DNA of 52,420 nucleotides from Shewanella jiangmenensis. GTDB lineage: Bacteria > Pseudomonadota > Gammaproteobacteria > Enterobacterales > Shewanellaceae. Positions within the stretch are counted from its first letter, which is position 1. Each line of letters opens with the position of its first letter. The stretch spans positions 1 to 52,420 of the forward strand of contig NZ_JAHEPS010000014.1 in the NCBI RefSeq assembly GCF_018596335.1, given 5' to 3'. Positions 10,807 through 20,385 of this stretch are shown one piece after another. The notes below the pieces were generated by a model. It was not told the DNA's origin, did not search any database, and saw only the letters and a list, made by a program, of their open reading frames with translations. Made by a program: the position numbers and the translations under genes.

Positions 10807-11889
10807 TTATTCAGCAAGCTCGCGGCACACGCCGGCCACTTGCTCGGTAGCATCCAGCACGGCCGCAGCCCGTGCCCGCTTGCCCATCCGGGCCAATTCT
10901 TCTCTGTCGTTGCCAAGCAGGCGCAGTTTATCGGCCACAAGCTCGGCGGTCGCTATGGGTTGCGGCACCAAAAAGGCGGCGCCTGCATCAACCAGCACTT
11001 TGGCATTCATGGTCTGATGGTCGTCCACCGCCAGTGGATACGGCACCAGAATACTGGGAAGCCCTACCGCTGCCAGCTCAGAGACAGTCAGCGCACCTGA
11101 GCGGCACAGCACCACGTCGGCCCAGCGATAGGCCGCTTCCATATCGTCGATAAATTCAGCCACCTGCACGGCGCCGTCCTGACCAAGTTCCTGATAGGCC
11201 TGTTGCACCGCGTCAAGGTTGCCGCGACCGGTCTGATGCCACACCACCACAGGCTGCTCTTTGGCAAGCTGGCTGGTGACTTTGGGCATCAAATCGTTAA
11301 ACACCTTGGCACCCAGACTGCCGCCAACCACCAATACTTTTAATGCTTCGGTGCGGGTTTCGCGCTCGGCGCCGCCAAGGGCAACCAGCTCTTCGCGAAT
11401 GGGATTACCCACAGTCTCGCCAGCCGTGCCAAACGCCCCTTCAAAGGCGCACAGCACCCGCGAGGCAATGCGCGAAAGGATTTTATTGGTCATGCCGGCG
11501 ATGGCGTTTTGCTCGTGCAGCACCAGTGGAATGCCGCACAGTCTGGCGGCAACCCCGCCCGGACCGCTGGCAAAACCGCCCATGCCGAGCACCACATCCG
11601 GTTTAAAGCTCTGAATAACACCACGGGCCTGCAGCACTGAGCGCAGAATTTTTACCGGCGCGGCCAGTTTTCTAAGCAAGCCATTACCGCGCACGCCCTG
11701 AATATCGATAAAGTCGATATCAAACCCATGCTGGGGAACCAGACGGGCTTCCATCCGGTCGGCGGTGCCGAGCCAGCGCACTTGCCAGCCTTCGGCGGCG
11801 AGCTTGCGAGCCACCGCCAGCGCAGGAAAGACGTGACCGCCGGTACCACCGGCCATCACCAACAACTTTTTCCCGTTCCGTGGACCCAT
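10807..11889 (-). CDS. murG: UDP-GlcNAc:undecaprenyl-PP-MurNAc-pentapeptide transferase MurG
   Basis: A GT28 glycosyltransferase on the inner face of the inner membrane that converts lipid I to lipid II. The protein is 360 residues. It has the N-terminal Gly-rich loop MAGGTGGHVFPALAVA (about 12-27) and the C-terminal nucleotide-sugar site containing VLVVGGSLGAKVFN and CRSGALTVSELAAVGLP. It directly follows ftsW with no gap, consistent with translational coupling. Confidence 0.98.
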   Translation of the reverse strand: MGPRNGKKLLVMAGGTGGHVFPALAVARKLAAEGWQVRWLGTADRMEARLVPQHGFDIDFIDIQGVRGNGLLRKLAAPVKILRSVLQARGVIQSFKPDVVLGMGGFASGPGGVAARLCGIPLVLHEQNAIAGMTNKILSRIASRVLCAFEGAFGTAGETVGNPIREELVALGGAERETRTEALKVLVVGGSLGAKVFNDLMPKVTSQLAKEQPVVVWHQTGRGNLDAVQQAYQELGQDGAVQVAEFIDDMEAAYRWADVVLCRSGALTVSELAAVGLPSILVPYPLAVDDHQTMNAKVLVDAGAAFLVPQPIATAELVADKLRLLGNDREELARMGKRARAAAVLDATEQVAGVCRELAE

Positions 11890-13098
11890 TTAGAGTCTCC
11901 CCTGTACTGCCTGAACCTGGCTCAGGCGTTTTTCATAATCGATTCGAAGCAGTAAGCACGCGGCATTGGTCATAACCCACAGGCTCGAGCCGCCATAACT
12001 GATAAAGGGCAAGGTCAAACCTTTGGTGGGCAACATACCGATACTGGCGCCCACGTTTACCACGGTCTGGAAACAGATCCAGATGCCGATGGCGTAAGCA
12101 AGATAGCCTTCGAAGGCGCGGTCAAGACCGAGGCACTCGTTACCGAGGCGAATGGCCCGCAGCGCCACAAACAACAGCACCGTCAGTACCACCACGATGC
12201 CGATAAAGCCAAGCTCTTCACCAATCACCGCAAAAATAAAGTCGGTGTGGGCTTCGGGCAGGTATTCGAGCTTCTGAATGCTGTTACCGAGGCCTCGTCC
12301 AACCCAATCGCCGGCACCATACGCCATCAGCGACTGGGTAAGCTGATAACCCGTGCCGAACGGATCTTCCCAAGGGTCCATAAAGGAGGTCACCCGTCGC
12401 ATCCGGTAAGGCTCGAGCACTACCAGCGCCACAAACGCCATCACCCCGGCAAAAATCAGCATAAAGAAGTCGAGCAGACGGGCACCGGCCAAAAACAGCA
12501 GCCCCACTGTGCCCACAAACAGCACCACCACGGTACCCAGGTCAGGCTGGGCCAGGATAAGCAGCGCATACAGCGCAAACACCGCAATCGGTTTATAAAA
12601 GCCCTTGGCGTTTTCGCGCACTTCCTGCAGCCGGCGCACCAGATACCCCGAGAGGTAAATGGCAAACACCAGCTTGGCCATCTCGGCCACCTGAATACGG
12701 ATAGGGCCGACACTGAGCCAACGTTTGGCGCCGTTTACCGTGGTACCGACCACCAGCACCGCCAGCAGCAGCACAAACACCCCAAGCAACAACAAGGGGC
12801 TGTATTTCTGCCAGGTGGCCATCGGGGTGCGCAGCACCACGGCAGCAATCACCACGCAGCCCGCCAGATAAAAGGTGTGGCGGTAAACAAAATGGAACGG
12901 GTCGTCCTTGAGGCTCTGGGCTTCCGGCATCGAGGCCGACATCACCATCACAAAGCCAAAGGCAATCAATGACAGCACAGCCGCCAGCAGCGGCTGATCG
13001 TACAGCTGATTGGCAGACGACTGACTGCCCCCCAGCCATTTTGACCAGAGACCACTACCGCGCTCAAAGAGCTTCAGCTGTGAGCTGTCAGATGCCAT
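11890..13098 (-). CDS. ftsW: SEDS-family peptidoglycan glycosyltransferase FtsW
   Basis: A polytopic septal peptidoglycan polymerase that acts with FtsI. It is 402 residues from MASDSSQLKLF. The longer open frame would add 21 unrelated residues inside murD. SEDS features are visible: about ten hydrophobic segments, a large periplasmic loop (YRMRRVTSFMDPWEDPFGTG) and the C-terminal GLTLPFISYGGSS motif. The start overlaps the murD stop by about 11 bases, as expected for coupling. Confidence 0.97.
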   Translation of the reverse strand: MASDSSQLKLFERGSGLWSKWLGGSQSSANQLYDQPLLAAVLSLIAFGFVMVMSASMPEAQSLKDDPFHFVYRHTFYLAGCVVIAAVVLRTPMATWQKYSPLLLLGVFVLLLAVLVVGTTVNGAKRWLSVGPIRIQVAEMAKLVFAIYLSGYLVRRLQEVRENAKGFYKPIAVFALYALLILAQPDLGTVVVLFVGTVGLLFLAGARLLDFFMLIFAGVMAFVALVVLEPYRMRRVTSFMDPWEDPFGTGYQLTQSLMAYGAGDWVGRGLGNSIQKLEYLPEAHTDFIFAVIGEELGFIGIVVVLTVLLFVALRAIRLGNECLGLDRAFEGYLAYAIGIWICFQTVVNVGASIGMLPTKGLTLPFISYGGSSLWVMTNAACLLLRIDYEKRLSQVQAVQGRL

Positions 13099-14419
13099 AG
13101 ACCCGTTCCACGTTGGCGCGGAAATCCGCTCCGCGCGCCATAAAGTTGCTGTACATATCAAGGCTTGCGCAGGCCGGAGACAAGAGCACTATGTCCCCCG
13201 GATTGGCAAGCGCCTTGGCCTTGTCCACCGCCTCGGCCATGGTTGAGACTTTGATGGCACCGTCCTTGAGCGCGGCAATCTTGTCACCGTCGCGGCCAAG
13301 GGTAATCAAATGGGTAACGGCATTCAGCGCCTCGCGCAGCGGCTCAAAATCGGCGCCTTTGCCATCGCCACCGGCGATAAGGATGATGTCACCGAGATGA
13401 TCACGCAGGCCATTGAGCGCAGCCACGGTCGCGCCAACGTTGGTGGCCTTGGAGTCGTTGACCCAGGCGATATTGTCGTGATTGGCAACCAGCTCGCAGC
13501 GATGGCTAAGCCCGGTAAACTCACGGGCAACCCTGACCATGGCCTCGCGGGAAACACCCGCCGCTTCGCACAGCGCCATGGCCGCCAGCAGGTTGGCGTG
13601 GTTATGGGCCCCAATCAGCGCCACATCCAGCAAGGTCATGATTTCGCTGCTGCCGTGGTACACCTTGCCATCCATCAAGCCCCAGTCGTCGCCCTCGGGA
13701 ATGCCGAGGCCAAAGGTGGTGCAATGGCACGGATCGTTTGGCTTGGTCGCGTCATCGTCGCGGTTGTAAACGCTGATTTTGCTCTGGGGATACAGGCGCA
13801 TCTTGGCCTGACGATAGGCCTCGAGGTCGGCGTATCTGTCCATGTGATCTTCGCTGATGTTAAGACAGGTCGCGGCGATGCAATTCAGGCTGTGGGTGGT
13901 CTCAAGCTGGAAGGATGACAGCTCAAGCACATAAAGCTCTGCCGGCTCCAGCAACAAGTCCAGCGCCGGTACCCCAATGTTGCCGCCAACGGCTACGGCC
14001 TTGCCGTCAGCCTTGGCCATTTCGCCCACCAGGGTGGTCACGGTCGATTTACCGTTGGAGCCGGTGATGGCAAGCACGCAGGCCGGGCGGTCGGCAATCT
14101 CGCGGGCAAAAAGCTCCACATCGCCAATCACTTCGATACCCATGTCGAGCGCGGCGCGCACTTCCGGGGTATCCACGGCGATACCGGGGCTGATGATAAT
14201 TTGCTGCGCCTGCACCAGACAGCGGCAATCAAAGCCGCCGGTCACCAGCGGCACATCGGGAAACTCTTTGGCCAGCACGTCCATGCCGGGCGGCTGGCGA
14301 CGGCTGTCCATCACCAGCGGCACTATGCCTTTGCGGCTTAAAAAGCGCACCACAGAGAGCCCGGTTGCACCCAGGCCCAATACAACGTGTGAATGTGGCT
14401 TATTCAGCGCCAGTCCCAT
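13088..14419 (-). CDS. murD: UDP-N-acetylmuramoyl-L-alanine--D-glutamate ligase MurD
   Basis: It adds D-Glu to UDP-MurNAc-L-Ala. The protein is 443 residues from MGLALNK, which follows GAGGT with four bases of spacing; the longer frame lacks support. It has an N-terminal Rossmann region (VVLGLGATGLSVVRFL), the ATP P-loop GSNGKST at 120-126 and the C-terminal ligase domain (LIAGGDGKGADF). It starts two bases after the mraY stop and runs into ftsW. Confidence 0.98.
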   Translation of the reverse strand: MGLALNKPHSHVVLGLGATGLSVVRFLSRKGIVPLVMDSRRQPPGMDVLAKEFPDVPLVTGGFDCRCLVQAQQIIISPGIAVDTPEVRAALDMGIEVIGDVELFAREIADRPACVLAITGSNGKSTVTTLVGEMAKADGKAVAVGGNIGVPALDLLLEPAELYVLELSSFQLETTHSLNCIAATCLNISEDHMDRYADLEAYRQAKMRLYPQSKISVYNRDDDATKPNDPCHCTTFGLGIPEGDDWGLMDGKVYHGSSEIMTLLDVALIGAHNHANLLAAMALCEAAGVSREAMVRVAREFTGLSHRCELVANHDNIAWVNDSKATNVGATVAALNGLRDHLGDIILIAGGDGKGADFEPLREALNAVTHLITLGRDGDKIAALKDGAIKVSTMAEAVDKAKALANPGDIVLLSPACASLDMYSNFMARGADFRANVERVYGI

Positions 14420-14421
14420 AA

Positions 14422-15504
14422 TTACCTCAGCTTCAGCGTGGCAAGGCCAAGCAGCACCAGAAACAGTGAAATAATCCAAAAGCGCACGATAACCCGTGGC
14501 TCAGGCCAGCCTTTCAATTCGTAGTGGTGATGAATAGGCGCCATGCGGAAAATGCGCTGGCCGCGCAGCTTGTACGAGCCCACCTGCAGGATCACCGACA
14601 GGGTTTCCATCACAAACACGCCGCCCATGATCACCAGCAGGATTTCCTGACGCACCAGCACCGCAATGGTGCCAAGGGCTGCGCCCAGCGACAGTGAACC
14701 CACATCGCCCATAAATACCTGAGCGGGATAGGTGTTGAACCACAAAAAGCCCAGACCGGCACCGACAATGGCGGTACAGACAATCACCAGCTCCCCGGCA
14801 CCCGGCAGATACGGGATATGCAGGTAGTTGGAAAACTGCACGTGGCCAGACAGGTAAGCGATAATCGCAAAAGCGGCCGCCACCATCACAGTGGGCATAA
14901 TCGCCAGACCATCCAGACCGTCGGTGAGGTTTACCGCATTACTTGAACCCACAATGGTGAAGTAGCACAGCACGATAAACATCAGCCCAAGCTGCGGCAG
15001 TATGTCTTTAAAGAAAGGTACCACCAGCTGGGTTTCGCCCGGGTGTTTGGCAGAGTAAAACAAAAACACGGCAACCATCATGGCCGCCAGTGATTGGAAG
15101 ATGTATTTCCAGCGCGCAATCAATCCCTTAGGGTCTTTACGCACCACCTTGCGGTAGTCGTCGATAAAACCAATCAGACCGAAAGACGCCAGCACAAACA
15201 GCATCACCCACACATAGCGACTGCTGAGATCTCCCCACAGCAGCACGCCCATAAAGATGCCGGCCAGGATCAGCAGGCCACCCATGGTCGGTGTGCCACG
15301 CTTGCTGAAATGCGACTCGGGGCCGTCGTTACGCACCACCTGACCAATCTGCAGCAGCTGCAGACGCTCAATCAGTTTTGGGCCCCACCAGAGGCTGAAC
15401 ATGAGCGCCGTGAGCAGCGCCAGAATCGCCCTGAAGGTCACATAAGAAAACACGTTAAACCCGGAATAAAACTGGGTCAGATATTCGGCCAGATAAACCA
15501 GCAT
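14422..15504 (-). CDS. mraY: Phospho-MurNAc-pentapeptide translocase MraY
   Basis: An integral inner-membrane enzyme that makes lipid I from UDP-MurNAc-pentapeptide and undecaprenyl phosphate. The protein is 360 residues with about ten membrane segments. It contains the family motifs KRGTPTMGG (N-terminal), FIDDYRKV with the catalytic Asp pair, NLTDGLDGLA and MAPIHHHYELKGW (C-terminal). It begins directly before the murF stop without a gap. Confidence 0.98.
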   Translation of the reverse strand: MLVYLAEYLTQFYSGFNVFSYVTFRAILALLTALMFSLWWGPKLIERLQLLQIGQVVRNDGPESHFSKRGTPTMGGLLILAGIFMGVLLWGDLSSRYVWVMLFVLASFGLIGFIDDYRKVVRKDPKGLIARWKYIFQSLAAMMVAVFLFYSAKHPGETQLVVPFFKDILPQLGLMFIVLCYFTIVGSSNAVNLTDGLDGLAIMPTVMVAAAFAIIAYLSGHVQFSNYLHIPYLPGAGELVIVCTAIVGAGLGFLWFNTYPAQVFMGDVGSLSLGAALGTIAVLVRQEILLVIMGGVFVMETLSVILQVGSYKLRGQRIFRMAPIHHHYELKGWPEPRVIVRFWIISLFLVLLGLATLKLR

Positions 15505-16872
15505 TTACTTTAACTCCCCGCGCCCATGGGCGGCTGTTAGGGCCTCGACAACCCGCTCCATGGCGGCGCTGCGTGACCCTTTTACCAACAGGACGACATC
15601 CCCGTTAATCCCGTTGATATGACTGATTAATGTCTGAACCAGAGCGTCCAGTTGCTCAAAGTGTTCGCTGCCGAAAGCCTGGCTGGTGTGGCGACTCAAT
15701 TGCCCAAGACAGAACAGACCATCCAAACCGGCCTGTTTTGCCCGCTCACCCAGGCCCGCGTGCAAAAGGGCAGCATTGTCGCCCAATTCGCCTAAATCGC
15801 CCAGTACCAAAATGCGATTTGCGTTAATTTCTTTCAGCCAGTCGATAGCCACCCCAACCGAGTTGGGATTGGCGTTGTAGGTGTCGTCCACCACAGTGAT
15901 GCGACCAAGCGATACCGGCACCATTCTGCCTTTCACCGGCACCAGGGTTTTAAGGCCTGAGGCCACTTCATCAAGGCTTATTCCCAGCGCAATACAGATA
16001 GACGCGGTAGCCAGGGCGTTGTGCACCTGATGGCGACCGGCGAGCGGCAATTCCACCTGCACATGGCTGCCGTTGTGACACAGCAAAAAGCGGTGGCGAC
16101 CAAAGGCATCGCTGCTGACTTCACGGGCGGTGACATCGGCGTTGTTGCCAAGGCCGAACTTGAGCACTTTTTTGCCCTTGAGCTTGGCGAGCATCACGTC
16201 GACGTACTTGTCATCGGCGTTAACAACGCCGGTACCTTCGGCGGCAAGGTGTAAGTAAATTTCAGATTTGGCCTCGGCCACACCGGCCTCGGAGCCAAAG
16301 CCTTCGAGGTGCGCGCTGCCGACGTTATTCACCAGCGACACCAGCGGCCGCACCAGCGACGAGGTGTAATCAATCTCGCCCTTGTGGTTGGCGCCGAGCT
16401 CAAACACGCCGTATTCGTGCTGTGCTTCGAGGCGCAGCAGCGTCAGCGGCACGCCGATTTCATTGTTGAAGTTACCGGCGGTATAGAGCACCTGATGGCG
16501 CTGAGTAAGCACAGCCGCCACCATTTCTTTCACGCTGGTTTTACCATTGGAGCCGGTCAGCGCAACGCTGATGGGGTTGACCCGGTCGCGTACCAGGGCA
16601 CCAATGCGCCCCATCGCTTTCTGGGTGTTTTCCACTACGAGCTGCGGAATGGCAAATGGCAGCTCACGCTCAACCAGCAGCGCAGAAGCACCACCTTCAA
16701 TGGCTTTTTCAGCAAAATCATGGCCGTCAAAACGCTCACCCCGCAGTGCCACAAACAGACTGCCGGGCGCCATTTTACGGCTGTCACTGTCCAGACGGGT
16801 CACGGTGACATCGGCACCGCACAGACGACCTGCGGTGGCAACAGCCAATTCGGACAGATTCAAAGGGATCAC
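15505..16872 (-). CDS. murF: UDP-MurNAc-tripeptide--D-Ala-D-Ala ligase MurF
   Basis: It adds the D-Ala-D-Ala dipeptide to finish the UDP-MurNAc-pentapeptide. The protein is 455 residues with a Mur-ligase N-terminal domain, P-loop TGSNGKTSV at 106-114, the central-domain motif GVFELGANHKGEI and the C-terminal VLGDLGELGD. Its start overlaps the murE stop by four bases (ATGA). The D-Ala-D-Ala ligase that supplies its substrate is not in this window. Confidence 0.98.
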   Translation of the reverse strand: MIPLNLSELAVATAGRLCGADVTVTRLDSDSRKMAPGSLFVALRGERFDGHDFAEKAIEGGASALLVERELPFAIPQLVVENTQKAMGRIGALVRDRVNPISVALTGSNGKTSVKEMVAAVLTQRHQVLYTAGNFNNEIGVPLTLLRLEAQHEYGVFELGANHKGEIDYTSSLVRPLVSLVNNVGSAHLEGFGSEAGVAEAKSEIYLHLAAEGTGVVNADDKYVDVMLAKLKGKKVLKFGLGNNADVTAREVSSDAFGRHRFLLCHNGSHVQVELPLAGRHQVHNALATASICIALGISLDEVASGLKTLVPVKGRMVPVSLGRITVVDDTYNANPNSVGVAIDWLKEINANRILVLGDLGELGDNAALLHAGLGERAKQAGLDGLFCLGQLSRHTSQAFGSEHFEQLDALVQTLISHINGINGDVVLLVKGSRSAAMERVVEALTAAHGRGELK

Positions 16873-18329
16873 AGGCGTTCCTCACTCAGCGCTTTTGCCA
16901 GCGCGCGTTCATTGTAATCATGTTTAATTCCGGCCACTTCCTGATAGGTTTCATGGCCTTTACCGGCAAGCAGGATTAGGTCGCCAGGCTTGGCACTGGC
17001 CACCGCGAGCCTGATGGCCGCAATGCGGTCGGCTTCCACCAGCGCCTTATCAAGGTCGCGAATGCCGGCTTTCATATCGTCCAGAATGGCGTGGGGGTCT
17101 TCGCTGCGGGCATTATCTGAGGTCAGCACCAGGCGGTCGGCAAAGGCTTCTGCCGCAGCCGCCATCAGCGGGCGCTTGCCCTTGTCGCGATCGCCGCCGC
17201 AACCAAACACTATCCAAAGCTCGCCCTGACAGTGGTTGCGGGCTGCCTGCAATGCTTTTTCGATCGCATCCGGCGTGTGCGCATAGTCCACCACCAGCGA
17301 CAAACCATCGGCGCTGGGGAAACACTCCATTCGGCCGGGCACAGGCTTAAGCTTGCCGGCTGCTGCAACCAACGCTGCCACATCAACACCAAGCTGCGCC
17401 AGCGCGCACAGGGCGGCCAGCAGGTTTGACAGGTTAAAGGCGCCGAGCAGGCCGCACTCAAGGTCAAATTCACCGGCAGGACAAATCAGCCGCGCTGAAA
17501 AGCCGGCATGGTGAAAACGCGCATCGTCAAAGCGCCACATGGCGCTCGAATGTTGCTGGCAGCTGAAACCAATGGCCTGCCCCATACCGGCAAACCACTG
17601 CTCGCCCACGGCGTCATCAAGATTAATCACTTTCGCCTTGAGGCTGCCAAAGGAAAACAGTCGACGCTTGGCGGCGGCATAGTTGTCCATGTCGCCGTGG
17701 TAGTCGAGATGATCGCGGCTTAAATTGGTAAACACCGCCACTTCAAAAGGTACGGCTTCAACGCGGCCCTGCACCAGGCCATGGCTCGATACTTCCATGG
17801 CGCAAACACCGGCGCCGGCGCGCTCAAAGTGCTGCAGATCGGCCATGATCCGCACCGGATCGGCGGTGGTATTGCCCACATCTTCAAGCTCGCCCCACAG
17901 GCCGTTGCCAAGGGTGCCCATGACGGCTGCGCGCTGACCGAGGATTTCAACCAACTGAGCAATCAGTTGGCTGACCGAGGTTTTGCCATTGGTACCGGTA
18001 ATGCCCACAGTGTGCAGCTTGCCGGGGGTGAGCGGATAATACTGGCGCGCCAGTGCCGACACCTGACGGCTTAACTGAAAAAAGGCGATGACCAGCCCCT
18101 GCTCGCGGCTGACCTTGCCGTGCTCATTCGGATCGTCCGTGTGCACCAGCGCCGCCGCAGCGCCCTTGGCGAATGCTGCAGCGAGATAGTCGCGGCCATC
18201 GGACTTGTGGCCGGGCACGGCCACAAACAAACCACCGGCTTTGACCTGACGGCTGTCCAGCGTTGGCTCAAGCACAGATTCTGTGCCGGAGTAATGAAAC
18301 CAGGGGGCGAGTAAATCTTTGAGTAACAT
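16869..18329 (-). CDS. murE: UDP-MurNAc-L-alanyl-D-glutamate--diaminopimelate ligase MurE
   Basis: It adds the third stem residue, meso-diaminopimelate in Gram-negatives. The protein is 486 residues. The P-loop is GTNGKTS at 112-118, followed by ANTTADP-like substrate-binding sequence (GNTTADPVRI). The selectivity motif is normally DNPR in meso-DAP enzymes but here reads DNAR (SDNARSEDP, near residue 400). The Arg that contacts the DAP carboxylate is kept. It lies two bases after ftsI and overlaps murF. Confidence 0.97.
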   Translation of the reverse strand: MLLKDLLAPWFHYSGTESVLEPTLDSRQVKAGGLFVAVPGHKSDGRDYLAAAFAKGAAAALVHTDDPNEHGKVSREQGLVIAFFQLSRQVSALARQYYPLTPGKLHTVGITGTNGKTSVSQLIAQLVEILGQRAAVMGTLGNGLWGELEDVGNTTADPVRIMADLQHFERAGAGVCAMEVSSHGLVQGRVEAVPFEVAVFTNLSRDHLDYHGDMDNYAAAKRRLFSFGSLKAKVINLDDAVGEQWFAGMGQAIGFSCQQHSSAMWRFDDARFHHAGFSARLICPAGEFDLECGLLGAFNLSNLLAALCALAQLGVDVAALVAAAGKLKPVPGRMECFPSADGLSLVVDYAHTPDAIEKALQAARNHCQGELWIVFGCGGDRDKGKRPLMAAAAEAFADRLVLTSDNARSEDPHAILDDMKAGIRDLDKALVEADRIAAIRLAVASAKPGDLILLAGKGHETYQEVAGIKHDYNERALAKALSEERL

Positions 18330-18331
18330 TG

Positions 18332-20068
18332 TTATTCTGCTCCCAGTCGATTTGCGGCCATTTGCGTTTGCTCGTCTTTGCTGATGGGTTCAACGTTCAG
18401 CATCTGCAGGGCACCGGCCATGACTTTGCTGAATACCGGCGCCGACACATCGCCGCCGTAATATTTGTCGCCCTTGGGCTCGTTAATCACCACGGCAATC
18501 GCAAGCTTGGGGTTATTGATGGGCGCAACACCGGCAAAGCTCGCCATGTAGTCGTCGCCATAACCACCTGCAACCGCTTTACGGCTGGTACCGGTTTTGC
18601 CGGCCACCGGATAGCCCTCGATATGGGCTTTACGGGCAGTGCCGCCCACTTCGGTAACACCGGCCAGCATATTGAGCACATCGTTGGCAACGCGCTCGGA
18701 AATCACCCGCTGCCCTTCCGGCTTTTGCTTTAACTTAAGGATTGATGAGGGATAGAGCATGCCGCCGTTGCCGAGGGTCGCGTACATGCGCGCCAGCTGC
18801 AGCGTGGTGGAGGTCAGGCCGTAGCCGAAGGCCAGGGTCGAGCGCTCAAAGTCAGACCAGCGATGCTTTTCCTGGATAACGCCCGCGCTTTCACCCGGCA
18901 GGCCGATGCCTGAGTAGTTACCCAAACCCACCGAGTAATACATGCCAAGCAGCTGTTCAACCGGCATACCCAGCGACAACTTGGCCACGCCCATGTTGCT
19001 GGATTTCACCAGAATTTTGGCAAGCGACATATCGCCGTAGTTGCTGTGGTCACGCACTTGACGGCCGCCAATCCGCATCCAGCCGGGAGACGTGGGGATA
19101 ATGGCATCGGGCTTCACGGTACCGGCTTCGAGCGCCGCCGCCACCACAAAGGGCTTCACAGTCGAGCCAGGCTCAAAGGTGTCGGTCACGGCGCGATTGC
19201 GCATCTTGAAGCTTTGCCAGTCATCACGGCTGTTGGGGTTAAACGATGGGGTGTTGGCCATCGCCAGCACTTCGCCGGAAGTAACGTCTATTACCACCAC
19301 AGAGCCCGAGGTGGCCTGATGCATCTCGGTAGCGCGCTTAAGCTCGCGGTAGGCAAGCTGCTGAATGCGGTGATCGATACTGAGCACCACGTCGTTGGGG
19401 CTTTCACCCTCCTGAACTATATCAAGTTTTTCAACTACATGGCCGTCACGGGATTTACGCACTTTCTGTTTGGACGGAGTACCGGTCAGCCAGTTGTTGT
19501 AGGTGCTTTCAATACCTTCGATACCGAAGTCATCGATATTGGTCACGCCAACGAGCTGCGCTGTGATTTCACCGGCAGGGTAATAACGGCGCGACTCAGG
19601 CTTTAAATGCACGCCGGGGAGTTTGAGCTGGCGGATATATTCGGCAACCGCCGGAGTCACCTGGCGTTTAAGGTAGGTAAAGCGTTTGGATGGGCTGTCT
19701 TTCACCCGGGAAATCAGCTCGGACGGCTTTTCGTGCAGCACGTCGGCCAGCGCTTCCCAGCGACGCATGTCGTTGAAACCGCCCTTTTCACTCACTTCTT
19801 TCGGGTCGGCATACACGGCTTGAACCGGCACACTCACCGCCAGCATTTCGCCGTTTCGGTCGGTAATCAGGCCGCGCTGCACCGCATTGCTGCTGGTACG
19901 CAGGGTGCGCATGTCACTCTCGCGCTTAAGCTTGTCCGGCTCAATCAGCTGGATATAGGCTGCGCGCCCCACAAGGCTGGTAAACAGCAGACAGACGAAC
20001 GCCACCACCACGTACAAACGCCATGGAATGGGCTGAGCCTTCAGGTTGCGTTTTGCCTGCTTACTCAT
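18332..20068 (-). CDS. ftsI: Septal peptidoglycan transpeptidase FtsI (PBP3)
   Basis: A class B penicillin-binding protein that crosslinks septal peptidoglycan together with FtsW. The protein is 578 residues. It has a short cytoplasmic tail, a membrane helix at about 18-36, a PBP dimerisation/pedestal domain (about 60-220) and a transpeptidase domain. The active-site motifs are S302-T-V-K305, S356-S-N358 and K491-T-G493. It overlaps the ftsL stop by four bases. Confidence 0.98.
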   Translation of the reverse strand: MSKQAKRNLKAQPIPWRLYVVVAFVCLLFTSLVGRAAYIQLIEPDKLKRESDMRTLRTSSNAVQRGLITDRNGEMLAVSVPVQAVYADPKEVSEKGGFNDMRRWEALADVLHEKPSELISRVKDSPSKRFTYLKRQVTPAVAEYIRQLKLPGVHLKPESRRYYPAGEITAQLVGVTNIDDFGIEGIESTYNNWLTGTPSKQKVRKSRDGHVVEKLDIVQEGESPNDVVLSIDHRIQQLAYRELKRATEMHQATSGSVVVIDVTSGEVLAMANTPSFNPNSRDDWQSFKMRNRAVTDTFEPGSTVKPFVVAAALEAGTVKPDAIIPTSPGWMRIGGRQVRDHSNYGDMSLAKILVKSSNMGVAKLSLGMPVEQLLGMYYSVGLGNYSGIGLPGESAGVIQEKHRWSDFERSTLAFGYGLTSTTLQLARMYATLGNGGMLYPSSILKLKQKPEGQRVISERVANDVLNMLAGVTEVGGTARKAHIEGYPVAGKTGTSRKAVAGGYGDDYMASFAGVAPINNPKLAIAVVINEPKGDKYYGGDVSAPVFSKVMAGALQMLNVEPISKDEQTQMAANRLGAE

Positions 20069-20376
20069 GGCACTCTCACAACCACTTCTTCATTGGGAAG
20101 GGGTCTGACCATATTCAGTTCCTTTGTCGCTATCCTTGTTATCCGGCTGTGCTCGGCTAACGATTGCTCTTCGAGCAGCAAGTTACGCCACTCGATGTCC
20201 AGTCTGTCTCGCTCCTGCTGCAGCTGCGCCTCTTCAGAGGTGAGCTGGCGACAGGAATGACTTGTATATACAACTGCCATTCCGTTGAACATCACCACTA
20301 CAGCCAATGAAAACAGCCATTTGTGATGCCAAAGGTCCATCAGGACAATGCGCGGCAGATCCAGCGGCTTGCTCAT
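20065..20376 (-). CDS. ftsL: Cell division protein FtsL
   Basis: A small bitopic protein of the FtsQLB complex that activates FtsWI. It is 103 residues with a short N-terminus, a membrane helix at about 17-36 (WLFSLAVVVMFNGMAVVYTS) and a periplasmic coiled coil with leucine-zipper spacing (about 45-80). It lies nine bases after rsmH and overlaps ftsI. One copy of the recurring TTGTATATACAA palindrome-like sequence lies inside this gene at 20261-20274. Confidence 0.93.
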   Translation of the reverse strand: MSKPLDLPRIVLMDLWHHKWLFSLAVVVMFNGMAVVYTSHSCRQLTSEEAQLQQERDRLDIEWRNLLLEEQSLAEHSRITRIATKELNMVRPLPNEEVVVRVP

Positions 20377-20385
20377 CCTTTAACC

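Noticed and set aside
9664..11100. A 478-codon open frame on the plus strand opposite murC and murG
   Set aside because: It is antisense to two clearly conserved genes and rich in His/Gly/Gln, as is usual for the mirror frame of GC-rich coding DNA. It has no ribosome site and no family resemblance.
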